From positions 3,627,711-3,691,710 of the forward strand of contig OY811971.1 of the NCBI GenBank assembly GCA_963681505.1: DNA of 64,000 nt, written 5' to 3'. Below are positions 1 to 13,264 of the stretch, piece after piece. The notes beneath the pieces are model-generated. The model ran no database searches. It saw only the letters and a program-made list of their open reading frames with translations, and had not been told where the DNA came from. Numbering within the stretch: the first letter of the stretch is position 1; every line of letters starts with the position of its first letter. Made by a program: the position numbers and the translations under genes. The stretch comes from Eunapius fragilis (taxonomy: Eukaryota; Porifera; Demospongiae; Spongillida; Spongillidae).

Positions 1-1955
1 TTCTTAGTTATTTTAAAGCGTATACGTATGCAACGTGACTTGCGCAATATCCTGACTGAGGACATATAACCACTTGAATAGGTGCCTCGACAAGCATGTA
101 CGGTATATGTTGACTGAATTTTGCATAGTATTTGAATTTAGAATGTATGCCGGCAGTTATTGATTCCAGTGGCAAAAGTATGGACAACTGCGCGTACCCC
201 ATTCGTTCAATAATCAACGCAGCAGTGACTCTCAATGAGCAATTGGTTTAAAACCCACTGTGACTGATTCCAGCAGTGTTGCATAAGCGACGACTGTTCT
301 TTAAAGCGTATATCATTTCCATATCTTTTCGTAGCTTTCAATTGGTTGCTACGTAAGCGTTGCTATTGTCTAAATTGTTTAGACACTAAACCTTATAGCT
401 TGGTTGATACGTGGAACCAAACTTTTCAAACCATCGGAATAAAAATTGGCTGGTTTTAGAGACCAAACAAATGTTCAAACCAATTTTCAAACCCAAATCT
501 GTTGTAACTCTCATCATGTCTAAACTAGTTGCCTTGTGGCCACAAGGAATATTATGCCGTTTGTGTGGCAATTAAGAAGGGCAAACTGAAGCACGTACAT
601 AAAGAAGAACCATTTGATGTTTCAGATGAATACACATGGTCGCGTCCAAAAAGATACTTTGGCATCTTCGTAACACCTGCATGTTGTACCCCGCGAATTT
701 ATACATGCAGGATCGTTATTGCAAACAGAAATATTATATAAATTAAAATTTTCCGTGAATGAGCACTGATCAAGTTTGACTAGGGCGCATGCAATTGAAC
801 TTAAATTCAGGTCATTGTAACTCCGTGACAGTCAGACCTAGCTCTTTCTGTACCGAAGTAGTTCTATTGGATCTAACCATCTCTCCATCATGTGACACCG
901 TAAGCACGCACGTGCCCGCATATGATTAACTTTGAGACTAAACGCTAATAACGTCACCGCTGTAGAGCAAATTGCGTCAACGCCTTGAGGCAATTCATGT
1001 GATTGCCTACAGTCCAAACGCTAATTGCGTCATTGCGTTGGGCGAAACAGGGTTGTGTCTTGAGCGCTACGCAAAATTCACTCGAAGCTCATAGGTCGAC
1101 AGCGCGACCTCCAGGGCCACCGTGCTCATTAATTGAATTAAAACGTGCATGCATGGCTTCGCCATGCATGTTTTTCAACCGTTCTCCGTTACCCAATTTG
1201 TAGGTAACTATGCACACTTCATCAATGCCTATAACGAATACCTTAATGTGGCCAAGAGTAAATAAATTTTGGCTTGACACACCAACCAACTTCGTTCGTG
1301 GCATCTAGATTGCTTCGCTTCCACATTTAACACCAGGCAGTGTCATTGCACACAGCGGCTTCGCAGCCACCTCCATGCGCTACAAACAACTCGGTGCTGA
1401 AATGGAATATAATATCTGTTTTAGACAGCCAATTATGGAAGAAAATCGGTACATTATATGAAGTGGTTTGTGGCTCAACCCAAATCTGTTGTTACTATGC
1501 ACACCTCATCATGCCTAAGTATATGGTTACCATTTCATGTGGAAAAGGAATTTTTGTGACTGAAGCCAAAATAATTCAATGTCCCACCCCTCCGTCAGCC
1601 GTTTCATGGCGTTAAAACTGGTTAGGTGGATGTATATGAAAAAAATCAAGTAAATCATACAGCCAGGGGTGGAGGTGGGCTGTTGACCTTAAAACGGCTC
1701 GTAATACCAGCTCATATTATAATATTACACATTAATAATTGCACATGCACATGCACATGTACTTGGTGAACACATGCACACGCACACACACATGAACACG
1801 CAATGTGGTGAACACAGCCTAAAGATTGTCCAACAATGTTTATACATTGAATTTATTTTGTTTATATACGTAGTTATCGGTAGGCGCGATATTGCATGCA
1901 TGTACGTTATGCGCTGGAATTCAGTCTGACAAAATGTATCAATCAGTCATATTTC
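1..1955. repeat. Segmental repeat, copy 1
   Basis: This block is nearly identical to 28223-28330 plus 31030-32877. The match runs to about 1955, where copy 1 continues with 'ggccacagtcc' and copy 2 with 'gtatatatgcg'. It has no convincing gene; the small open frames inside it are repeated in the other copy but carry no recognisable domain and are not conserved in length. It includes a perfect short hairpin at about 1148-1170 (CATGCATGGC, TTC loop, GCCATGCATG). It is probably a degenerate mobile element or duplicated intergenic DNA. Coding potential looks absent. Confidence 0.8.
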
Positions 1956-2014
1956 GGCCACAGTCCAAAGGTGAGCCATATCAAATACTCCAGAACACAC
2001 ATGCATAAACATAG

Positions 2015-3308
<1,294 letters not shown>

Positions 3309-3530
3309 CATAATGATCGATCGATGATCAAAAGCTGTCGATCGATGTGTGATTGATCGATCGCCATCGATCAATCAGCCATCGATACTCGATGCATCGA
3401 TGGTCGATGCATTGATAGTCGATGCATCGATAGTCGATGCATCGATCATCGATCCACCTATCATCGATGGTCAAAAGCTGTCGATCGATGGTCAAAAGCT
3501 GTCGAGTATGGAACGCCGTTTGGGTCAAAA
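3309..3530. repeat. ATCGAT-rich simple satellite
   Basis: Dense overlapping GATCGATCGATG-type units, many with the tail AAAAGCTGTCGA. Related units recur at 3660-3720, 17025-17070 and 17228-17305. The palindromic ATCGAT core makes the tract self-complementary. Confidence 0.9.
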
Positions 3531-4036
3531 TTGATCACATCTGTAATTCGATCAAGTTTTTTAGATCGATGTAATTTTCTAACCGATCATTTGCATTCGA
3601 TGCTTTATCCCATTCGATCATGCGGATTCGACACAAAATTCTTTTTGATGGGATTAAATCGATGGACATCGATTGATGATCGATCGATCGACCATCGTCG
3701 ATCGATCACCGATCTGGATCATTCGTTGGGAACGAGGTGGTACGAGGTTAGGCTGTTACCAGAATAGGTATACCGAGACTTGGACTGGAGTAATTACAGC
3801 CTTCTTCGTTGCACAGGAATGGGATTTTGCATCTATGAAACCAGTGGGGCGGCAGAGAAGCTTTCTTAAGCGGAACACCCTAAACTTATATAAGCGCCTC
3901 GTTTCGATGAAGAATGGTATGGAGGAGGTGTGAACATATAGTTTAGCGTAGCTGTAGAGCTCTACGTGTTTTTGTGTGTGCACATTCAAGTGGTGTAGGC
4001 CAATGTGTGTAAAGATTAAAGGTCTTTTATTTAGGG

Positions 4037-4099
<63 letters not shown>

Positions 4100-4192
4100 T
4101 GTGCATGCATGTGTGTGTGTGTGCATGTGTGTTAGTACCTCTAGGCATGTGTATATTAGTATATAAAGCTCTGTATGCATTTTAATGGGAGC
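3507..4192 (+). repeat. Left arm of a 12-kb-spaced inverted duplication
   Basis: From 'tatggaacgccg' to 'ttaatgggag' this arm is the reverse complement of 16548-17227 at roughly 90% identity, with indels mostly in the dinucleotide and ATCGAT tracts. The two arms enclose 4193-16547. Beyond the inner ends (about 4192 and 16548) similarity stops abruptly. This could be the end structure of a very large element or an inverted segmental copy; I see no transposase that clearly belongs to it. Confidence 0.85.
4041..4135. repeat. (GT)n microsatellite, interrupted
   Basis: A GT run with ATGTGT/GCATG interruptions inside the left inverted arm. Its counterpart in the right arm is the CA tract at about 16603-16704. 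Confidence 0.95.
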
Positions 4193-7100
4193 CATAACAT
4201 GTAGAGCCTATTGGAGCATGTGTTCAAAATGTCCTATGGGAAGTGTTGTTCATTTGATTGCCAAAGCGGAAAGCATAACAATTTGTGTGAGTTGTCTCTG
4301 CTTTAGAATTTCGGCGAGGTGTTATGCCCAGCTAGGAATATACATGTTTATGTGGTTCAGGTGTCCACTACTGGGTGGAGGGCAAGAATAGACAGTCCAT
4401 GATTTGAGTAGCAAGGTTATTGCTTTTAGAACGCCTATCGAGCTGCTGTAAAACCAGGCATACCCTGATTTGCATGCTCCTAGGGCATGTGGCTGTAATA
4501 GAGGGCGACTCATACAACAGGTCATGGATTAGAAACCTAAATATGGAATGTTCCCACCTTCTTTGGTGTGTTATTGTGCAATGCATGAAAGCATCCATGG
4601 AAGTCAGTTTGAGCCTATAATTTTAATATTGATCTCCACCCAGTTCAGGGCTCTCCTTCCCTCAACGTTTGGGCAGAGAATCCATCATATATGAAAGTAT
4701 CTAACTAGCAGACTGTACCCCATACAGACAATGGGTATAATCAGAGGTTACACGCGCCATGCTGCCAAATACTAATCCAAACACAAAGTTCCTCTCTGAT
4801 TATTAATAGTCAACTCACACAGCATCACATGTTGCACAGATTCCAGCCATACACCAGGATTGGAGGTACTTAATTTTAATCCTGTCTAGTTATTAGGGTT
4901 AGGTTTAGCGAAAAATATACCCTTTGTGACTGGAGAAGATGATGGATGTGTTAGCTAATACATGAATCTGCCTGTATGGAATGGATGTGGCAATCATCAT
5001 GCAGACATTTGAGAAAGACCAATACAAAATATCCTAAGATTATTGTGCCATGCCTCTTCATATTGGGTCTTTGTTGCAATACTGTCCATCTTTCAACTCA
5101 TACACAATCAAACTGTAATGTTGTAGACCATATTCTATTAACCTCCCAATTCTCACCATGGAAACATTTAGCATATTCTGTATGCTTGTGTAATAGTAGC
5201 CAATAGTATTAAATCACAGCAGAATCAAAGACACCATACAAAAATAATATCAATCTTTCTATACTGAAATATTGGCAGTTCTAGACAAATCTTGGCTCAC
5301 TGCGCAAGCGCGCATTGTGCAAATGGCGACTGTTCACTACACTTGTCTGTGCAATAGATGTCCTTCCAATATTTCATTTACTACCATACATATTGTACAC
5401 TAACTGAAATTCAGTGGAAAACCATTGAAGCTATGTTAACTAATTAGCATCATACAATTGCAACAGTACAAATATTCAGGTATACAAGCAACTAAATTGT
5501 TCTTTTGGATGACTGACATAATCACAAGATATATCAGCCCACAGATTGCACTGCTGAGTTCGGCTACAAGGACCAACAAGGTATCACTTTCCCCAGGCAC
5601 AAGAAAACCACAGACATGGCAGCAGATGTACATATCACATCAAGGTTATAAACCTGCTTAATGAAGTGGTTCAAACTTCTGATCAGCAGTAGGGTACTGA
5701 ATTTTTTTAACCCAAACTCTGAGTTTATTTTGTCAACCTTACCCTCATGAAACAAAATGAATGGTCAACTGCAGGTAGCAGTGGTGCCTCACCTGCTCCT
5801 CCTACATCATTATCTGTGCATGCAACATGAACAATTGCAATTTACATACATGTATGCAGACAAAATCTAACTTTATTGGTATTAGGAGACAGCCTTATAA
5901 GAATATAACTGTATTTTAAAGTGTCCAGCAAAATAAGCTTTATGGGGGTTATAAATTTATCATCTAAAGACAACAACAAGCTAAACGATCAGATCTTTAA
6001 TAATGTTATTAATTTAATTTCACATGCCGTTTATATAGTTAGCAAAAAATACAATCATGCTACAAAGATCTGTCTCCTATCATCACATGAGTATTTCTGC
6101 TACATGCTTCACTTTAACAGGTGTCAAATTGCACAACTAACCCAACCAAGTGGGTCAGTTGGAGCCATATTGTGTCTTAAGCCAAATTTTGGTGCGTATG
6201 CTAGCATGGCTAGACCTAGGCCTTCCCATCTCTTGTCCAATTGCTAGGTATTGTCAAATTATGATCGAAGCAAATTCATACAGTACATTGTAATTCATGA
6301 CACCTCACCAACGAGAGTCCTTGGCAAGTGTTTTAAACATGATTCACAACTCCATGTTATAAAAACAGAATGCCTCTGAGACTGCTGCATGCCAAATAAG
6401 CCCAGCTCACTATTTCTGTTAGATGAGTAATAAAACATTGTTTTAATGCCATTATTTAAGATTGCAGTTAAAGTGTAGGGCTCAACTAACCCATTTTGCA
6501 AATGGCTCAACTAACCACTTCTCCACTAAGGCCATTCAAACTCAATTAGTTGTTTCTCGGCCCAAAAAATATATATACTTTGCCAAAAAAAAAAATACGG
6601 CAAATTAGCTGATTTGAATGTAGCAGTTTATATAGAGTCCGGTGGTGTATTTGTCAAGAGAAGCATCATCAAATGTTGGCGCCCTGATGGAGAGGTTGCA
6701 TGGAAGTGAATGTAGTAGCGAAAGGTCGCAATCCCATCAGACGATACGTCCGTCCATTAAGCGCACACAGTTCCTTCAGATGCTACAATCACTTTGCTTG
6801 AGACTTATATCTGTCACTACGTCAAAAACGTCATCACAAGCTCAGCAGTAGCCGCCAATTGCACTCGGAATATTAAAACAGAATGCTAAGGTATGACAGA
6901 AGTTTTTATTTGTAACTGAAGGCATAGCGGAGCTGAAAGGCAGTAGGCTGTTGTACGTCTCCTATGCTTCATGTGTCACTGAATCAGATGACAAAACGCA
7001 AAAACAACGTTGTCAAGAGGCAACGAATTGCACCGAGCAGTGTGTATGGGTTAATTATTATTTATCTTTCTACCTATATACTGACTGAATTTTATTATAC

Positions 7101-8077
7101 GTTTGCCTGAGAAACAACTAATCAAGTTTGAATGACCTAAAGAGCAAAGTAAATGGAAGTTAAGGTTAAGTATACATTTAAAAAAATGTAATTGTAGTTG
7201 CATAGTTGTACTTTTAAACACCCAAGTAGAAATTATATTAGCTCAAACCATAAAACACAATTTCACTATTTGGTCATCAATTTACAATGTAATGAATGCT
7301 AGTACAAAAATGTATATATATGTATAACAAAAAGTTAATGTCAATATATGTTAGCTTAACTGTGTTTCTTTGTAAGGTGTTTCTAGATTTTTCATTATAA
7401 CATGCATTATTCCTACTTTTGAGATTAGTGGCATGAGTGGCTTTGTGTTGGTATGTGCATGACAGTTTGATACACTTATAATAACATTGGAATGCATGCA
7501 TTTGAGCTGGGTGGTGGGATTGATTTGTTTTGCATGCAGGTTTCTTATTAGTACGGGCTAAGATCAATTATTATAATCTTCATTTCTTTGTATTCTTGCA
7601 ATGAGCTTAGATAATCAATTAATTGCAACAGTTTGTCTTTTCTTTTCAATGTGTACAAGATTACTACATAATTGTCAAGGTGGGCTATTTTATGGGAAGG
7701 GGTGGGGGCAAATTTAAGCGTCTAGCACAAGCTGCCCCCCCCCCCCCCCCCCCTTCCCAGCCACCCTCTATGCCACAAAGATAGTTGATCTGCCAATAAG
7801 TATATCAATACACCGCTTTGGATTACACATATAACTTAAGAGTGATAATTTCGCCTCCAGCCCTGCAACTTCAGCACTTTTGAAGTCACAAAACCTAGCA
7901 TTATTTGCGTATATTACTCGCTTCAGTCTCGCTTGCCAGACCATAGATATTAGAGTTAATATCTATGGTCAGGCTACTATATACTGCTCCATGTTTTGTC
8001 GACCGTTCAATAACGATTATTAATAAGTAGGTTCATGTAGATCTAGATTAGATAGCCATAGACTATAATCTATTATG
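4193..8077. other. Long gene-poor stretch
   Basis: I find no gene here. Visible structures are a 19-nt poly(C) run at 7735-7753 and a 14-bp perfect hairpin at 7939-7970 (GACCATAGATATTA, loop GAGT). Open frames such as 5921-6247 are short, AT-rich and without domains. Confidence 0.6.
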
Positions 8078-8079
8078 TA

Positions 8080-9015
8080 CAGTAGCGGCTCACGTATAAG
8101 GAAAACCACGCACCCGCGTATAACGAAAAATAATTACATTCATCTGGAAAAAAAGTAAGCTGTTAGTGTTCTTATGCCAACCCTCCGGATTGCTACTGCT
8201 ACTCCACATAACGAAATTCAATGTCAATGAATTTGCAACTCGTTAACGTTGCTACCCCTCCGCCCCCTGAGAAAAGAAACTGTCCCGTATCTGAACGAGC
8301 GCATCTGCGTAACCATGAACGCTTCCTTCAACAATTCAAGCGTTCAGGGTACGGAGATGCGTTTGTTTAAACACGAAACAGATTTTTTTTCCCCAAACGG
8401 GAGGGGGGGAGGGAGGGAGGGAGGGCAATTCGCGATAGTTGGCATTCAGCAAATGTCACTCGCTGCATAGTTGTTAGGTAGAGCACTAATTTGATAAACG
8501 TATCCATAATTTGGCGCATTGAGCGGGATTGAAAAGGGGGCGGGGTGGGGTCTTGCCAGCAGGCTGAAGCTACTTCAAGGTATGTTGTGGTGGGCACACA
8601 TGATACTATATCATTTACTCACCAAGGGTTCCATAGTGCGGTGTGATTATTTTGGCAAGCCAGCTCCTGCAACTTAAAATGTACTCATGAGCCAGATGTG
8701 ACCCGGCCAAGAAATGATTACCATGTATGTGTAACTGGGATCACTGCACTCTTTCTTCACCCATGCATGCACAGCAGTTAATTGTTTTGTTGCGAATTCC
8801 TTGAAGACAAAACTGTTGGAGAGGAAAGGGGAAATTTTGAAGGCTAACCTTTGCACTGCCAGTGTCTTATGATGCATGAAATTTTACTTTCAGGTGCTCA
8901 TTGCCTCGATTGCAGTGCTGGACGGTATACCTGCACAGGTAAGAAAAACAGCACCATGCATCCAAAGTGTAATACGTAGTGTCACATGTTGGCAAAGCCA
9001 TGAATACCCCCTTGC
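8080..9015 (+). repeat. Left terminal inverted repeat
   Basis: 936 bp, matching the right arm up to 'cccccttgc' at 9015; the next base differs (t against a). It holds a poly-purine GAGGGAGGGAGGG stretch near 8400 and a small intron-flanked segment at 8894-8938. Confidence 0.93.
8894..8938 (+). other. Possible 45-nt leader exon inside the left TIR
   Basis: It is bounded by a good acceptor (ttttactttcag) and a good donor (cacag|gtaagaaa). It could splice to the acceptor tgcggttttgcag that ends at 9236, just before the ATG at 9240. This would make it a 5' leader exon of the transposase. It is an inference from splice signals only. The same segment is present in the right TIR in the opposite orientation. 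Confidence 0.4.
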
Positions 9016-9239
9016 TGTGCATGTGAACTTACTTCAACTAAACATACGTTCGTGCGCCACCCGTGTACTAGGGTGTCAAATAATATCACTTACCACCGCA
9101 CAATTTCACATATCACAACCAAAGTGCCGGCAACTGTAGGCAGTGTGTTATGCATGGTAATACTACTTACATCCCGTCGCCATATGCACATGCCGAAGAT
9201 GCTCATTATTTAGAAATAGTGTATGCGGTTTTGCAGCAA

Positions 9240-10318
9240 ATGGCGCATCAAAGAAAGCCACGGAGGTGCTTCAGCTTAGTTGAGAAGAAGACTGTGTTGG
9301 ATGACTTGGCTGCAGGTAAACCAGTAGTTGATGTGGCTGGGAAGCTTGGTATTAGCAAGAGCCAAGTATATACCATCCGCAAAAATGCAGACTCGCTCAA
9401 GCGAACAATCTCGAAGGGTGACATACCTGGTAGTTCAAAGGTTTCCACTAATAGATCTCGTTATCCAAGTATAGACAAAGCGGTATTTCAGTGGTTTCGT
9501 TCCATTCGAGCATTTAAGGGATCACGGAAACCACTACCTGTTTCCAGAAGCATGCTAAAAGCACGTGCCGCATTGGAGGCCAAAAGACTTGGTGTAGTGA
9601 ACTTTTGTGCATCAGATGGATGGTTTTTTTGGTGGAGGTGGCGCTTTAATGTAGCAGTGTCTGCCCGTTTACATGGAGAAGCAGCAGATGTAGATTTGGT
9701 GACGGCGGAGCGTGAAATGCATAAACTTAGGACAGAGCTTGCCCAGTACAGCATAAGCAATATTTTTAATATGCAGATGAAACGGGTTTGTTTTATAGAG
9801 CTATTCCTAATCGGAGCTACTTGTGTGAGGGAGATGCGCGCCAAACTGGGCGTGGTAGCAAAGCCATTAAAGCCAAGGAGCGTCTGACTGTTATTTTGTG
9901 CGTAAATGCGACGGGTAGTTGTAAGATGACCCCAGTTGTTATTGGATCGGCAAAACAGCCACGTTGCTTTAAAAAAACTCCATCCTGCCTTCCGTACTAC
10001 TTTCAGCCTAATGCATGGAACGACACTGCTAACTACAACAAGTGGTGGAATGAAGTATTCTTACCTTCCATTCGAAAGCATACTCACGACCCTGTTGCTT
10101 TTTTGATTGACGGGTTTTCAGGGCATGAAAAAAATTGCGTTGACCCACTTGGACAGGTTAGAGTATTTAGATTTCCCCCCAATATTACATCTGCAAGGGG
10201 GTATTCATGGCTTTGCCAACATGTGACACTACGTATTACACTTTGGATGCATGGTGCTGTTTTTCTTACCTGTGCAGGTATACCGTCCAGCACTGCAATC
10301 GAGGCAATGAGCACCTGA
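9240..10318 (+). pseudogene. pogo/CENP-B-like transposase, frameshifted and C-terminally truncated
   Basis: The first frame (from ATG 9240; an upstream ATG at 9150 is in frame but follows a likely splice acceptor) carries an N-terminal psq/CENPB-type helix-turn-helix (around 'DVAGKLGISKSQVYTIRKN'). A second CENPB/Tc5-type DNA-binding domain ends near 'ASDGWFFWWRWRF'. The frame is lost just before the first catalytic Asp: D-E-T-G is encoded at 9776-9787 in the next frame. That frame continues with the second Asp in 'FLIDGFSGH' and 'RFPPNITS'. The third catalytic Asp is expected a few residues after the PPN-TS motif, but the right TIR begins there (10193) and the frame runs through TIR sequence to a stop at 10316-10318. 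The protein cannot be active from this copy. Confidence 0.88.
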
Positions 10319-11128
10319 AAGTAAAATTTCATGCATCATAAGACACTGGCAGTGCAAAGGTTAGCCTTCAAAATTTCCCCTTTCCTCTCCAACAGTTTTG
10401 TCTTCAAGGAATTCGCAACAAAACAATTAACTGCTGTGCATGCATGGGTGAAGAAAGAGTGCAGTGATCCCAGTTACACATACATGGTAATCATTTCTTG
10501 GCCGGGTCACATCTGGCTCATGAGTACATTTTAAGTTGCAGGAGCTGGCTTGCCAAAATAATCACACCGCACTATGGAACCCTTGGTGAGTAAATGATAT
10601 AGTATCATGTGTGCCCACCACAACATACCTTGAAGTAGCTTCAGCCTGCTGGCAAGACCCCACCCCGCCCCCTTTTCAATCCCGCTCAATGCGCCAAATT
10701 ATGGATACGTTTATCAAATTAGTGCTCTACCTAACAACTATGCAGCGAGTGACATTTGCTGAATGCCAACTATCGCGAATTGCCCTCCCTCCCTCCCTCC
10801 CCCCCTCCCGTTTGGGGAAAAAAAATCTGTTTCGTGTTTAAACAAACGCATCTCCGTACCCTGAACGCTTGAATTGTTGAAGGAAGCGTTCATGGTTACG
10901 CAGATGCGCTCGTTCAGATACGGGACAGTTTCTTTTCTCAGGGGGCGGAGGGGTAGCAACGTTAACGAGTTGCAAATTCATTGACATTGAATTTCGTTAT
11001 GTGGAGTAGCAGTAGCAATCCGGAGGGTTGGCATAAGAACACTAACAGCTTACTTTTTTTCCAGATGAATGTAATTATTTTTCGTTATACGCGGGTGCGT
11101 GGTTTTCCTTATACGTGAGCCGCTACTG
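10193..11128 (-). repeat. Right terminal inverted repeat
   Basis: This is the reverse complement of 8080-9015 and of equal length. It replaces the 3' end of the transposase coding sequence, which suggests the left end was copied onto the right end. Confidence 0.93.
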
Positions 11129-11130
11129 TA

Positions 11131-12271
11131 ACTATAAATATGCGCCACTGCAGATCAACCCGTGGGCGTTAATCAAATACCACCCGTGGGCGTTATTCAA
11201 GGAAACAAATAAACGCCCACGTGTGCGTGGTCTCTTAGAAGGGCAAACATCCAGCTCATCTTGACAAAACTAAGCAACTTTTGAATGGCAAGTTAAATTA
11301 CGATCGGTTTTATACGTTTTCCCTCTTGAGTATATAAGTTGTCACGAATATATTGTTCGGCGCGGATCGCTTATGTCAGAGATAGTATATAGATCTTACT
11401 GCCTCATTAAATTCACACATTATCAGTTTGTATGTGTAAGTAGGCCTAACATACTTACCTGATCAGACAAACTATTTTACATTTACGTGTTGTCTCAGTA
11501 ATGTGGTGTGGTATTCTATTTAGTGCACAACAACCGGAAAGCTATTACCCTGTCGCTTACTTATACATTTGAAAGCATTGAATTAGACGGGAAATAAGCT
11601 CCCGCCATAATATGGCCGGTATGCATGGTTACAAGCGGGATGGTACATTGGCGGGGTTGTGCTTCGTAACTTACATAGGTATCGAGCGGTCAAAGGATTA
11701 CGCAGTACTCGGTCATTGCGTATTTCGATGTCCATAGAAAATGTATTGACGCATTACTGCAACTTACTGCAGAACAAAACCAAATATTGACTAGGTGCTC
11801 TCGGATTTGCAATGTGGGACTATTTGGCATTTTATGAGTAGTTTTTTAGCATCTTAGGTACTTATATCCGCACTTCCACATTAATTATGCAAGGTTTCCA
11901 ATGTCCATTCATTTTATCTCATTTCGTTATTCAGTCATCAATAGTTTCCCAACCAAATGATATTTTCCTTAGGTGCTAACGGATTATAAGAGAGCAGTCA
12001 GTGTACTTATTTATCATCAGAGCTGAAGGGTCTTCAAATTGTACTTCCGTTGAATGGTTAGTGAGATACACCCCACATACAAGATGCGTAACACAATCAT
12101 CACATGCCACTTATCGTCAGTCAGCCATGCCCAGACCTAGCTGTTTTTTGATGTTGTAGTTAAATGACCAAAGTAATATACTGACTTAGCATGCATGACC
12201 ACTTGTAGGAGTGGCTAGGTTGCACTAATTGGAATTATTAACATGTTATTGCAAAGACAGAGGTGAGGTGG
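11131..12271. other. Intergenic, no gene seen
   Basis: A short direct repeat lies next to the pogo element (CCCGTGGGCGTTA at about 11159-11171, again near 11183-11195). Nothing else is supportable. Confidence 0.6.
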
Positions 12272-12285
12272 CAGGGCCTGCGGAG

Positions 12286-12327
<42 letters not shown>

Positions 12328-13259
12328 GCAAGGGGGGCAGCTGCTCTCCCCCTCCACTTTTTTGGCCGATTATTTTTATTTTTAAAAATGTATAAATTAT
12401 CGATGCAGTATAATTATGCACATACAAGCATGCAGGCAACCAGCCTTTTGTTTTTATTGTGCAGTGTATCCACCTCAAGTTATAGTGATTGATTGTTTGC
12501 TTGACGAAGGGCTAGGAAACTCCGAAATATATTTGCTTGTGTACGATAGCCAGCCAACCGATTGGATTCGAGCTCTAATTGCCAGGTCGGTCCGCTACAT
12601 ACGCAATGGGCGAATCTCCTTAAAAAGCAGTGTATATGGCATAGCTATGTTCCTAGTAATCCAAGCATGCTTAAAGATATCGGCAGTATCTTTTAATTCG
12701 AGTAATGAAGCACGTGGTACTGCAGATGTGCCAAACGAAGATGATGACCGTGTATTGGATGGCAATACTTTACCAGACGACATACCTGCACCCGAGGATA
12801 GCCATACTTGCAATGTGAAAAAGTGCCATCTTACGGAGATTGTTACAGACTTTACTATACTTAAACTGATCTTGGTCAATCCAGCTACTAAGGCAGTTAG
12901 TGAAAGATCTTTTCCAACCGCTCGTAGCTTAATTGAAAACTTGGCTTTGTTCAAGCATGAATCAAATTAAAAAGTTACTGCTCAGTTTATTTATATGTTC
13001 AATTCTGGAGTTATACCATTTTGCGCGACTTTCCAATCACCCTGAATAGATCGATATGAGGTATTATTGTGCATTTTACTGTGTATTTATATGCACGTTA
13101 TAACTATGAATAACTGCGAAGGAAAACCATCTGTGTTACAACTTAATTGCTAACATGGAGGAGTACTGAAATCTGCCCCCCCCCCCCCCCCCCCCCCACC
13201 CCCCCCCCCCCCCACCCCCCCCCCCCCCCCCCCCTTTTTAATACTCTCCACGGGCCCTG
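12272..13259 (+). mobile_element. hAT-type element, deletion derivative
   Basis: The ends are imperfect inverted repeats: CAGGGCCTGCGGAG at the left and CTCCACGGGCCCTG at the right. CAGGG termini are typical of hAT elements. GGTGG flanks both sides (12267-12271 and 13260-13264), which may be the remains of a target duplication, shorter than the usual 8 bp. Just inside the termini lie a 39-nt poly(G) run (12288-12326) and a C-rich run (13176-13234). The interior codes for a hAT C-terminal domain. Confidence 0.65.
12465..12970 (+). pseudogene. hAT transposase C-terminal (dimerisation) fragment
   Basis: The open frame follows an acceptor-like 'tttttattgtgcag' and ends with TAA at 12968-12970. 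Its last third reads 'LKLILVNPATKAVSERSFPT', the hallmark of the hAT dimerisation region (usual form: LLL-PxTxAxSERSFS). The upstream part (a DDDR-rich acidic linker and 'TDWIRALIARSVRYIRNG') is weakly conserved. The N-terminal zinc finger and catalytic core are absent, so this is a 3' remnant inside the short hAT element. The identification rests on one strong motif. Confidence 0.7.
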
Positions 13260-13264
13260 GGTGG

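Larger units (their letters stand above)
8080..11128 (+). mobile_element. pogo/Tigger-type DNA transposon with 936-bp TIRs
   Basis: The element starts CAGTAGCGGCTCACGTATAA and ends with its exact reverse complement. It is flanked on both sides by TA (8078-8079 and 11129-11130), the target duplication of the Tc1/mariner-pogo superfamily. The inverted repeats 8080-9015 and 10193-11128 are each 936 bp; the open frames in one arm are repeated residue for residue in the other, so the arms look essentially identical. Between them lies a broken pogo-family transposase reading left to right. Typical pogo TIRs are a few dozen bases, so these arms are unusually long. Arm identity implies recent formation or ongoing homogenisation. 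Confidence 0.93.

Noticed and set aside
1148..1170. Hairpin CATGCATGGCTTCGCCATGCATG as a Helitron 3' end
   Set aside because: No CTRR terminus follows it and no matching TC 5' end or Rep/helicase gene was seen.
12215..12492. Pro-rich and Gly-rich frames at 12.2-12.5 kb
   Set aside because: Translation of the 39-nt poly(G) run.
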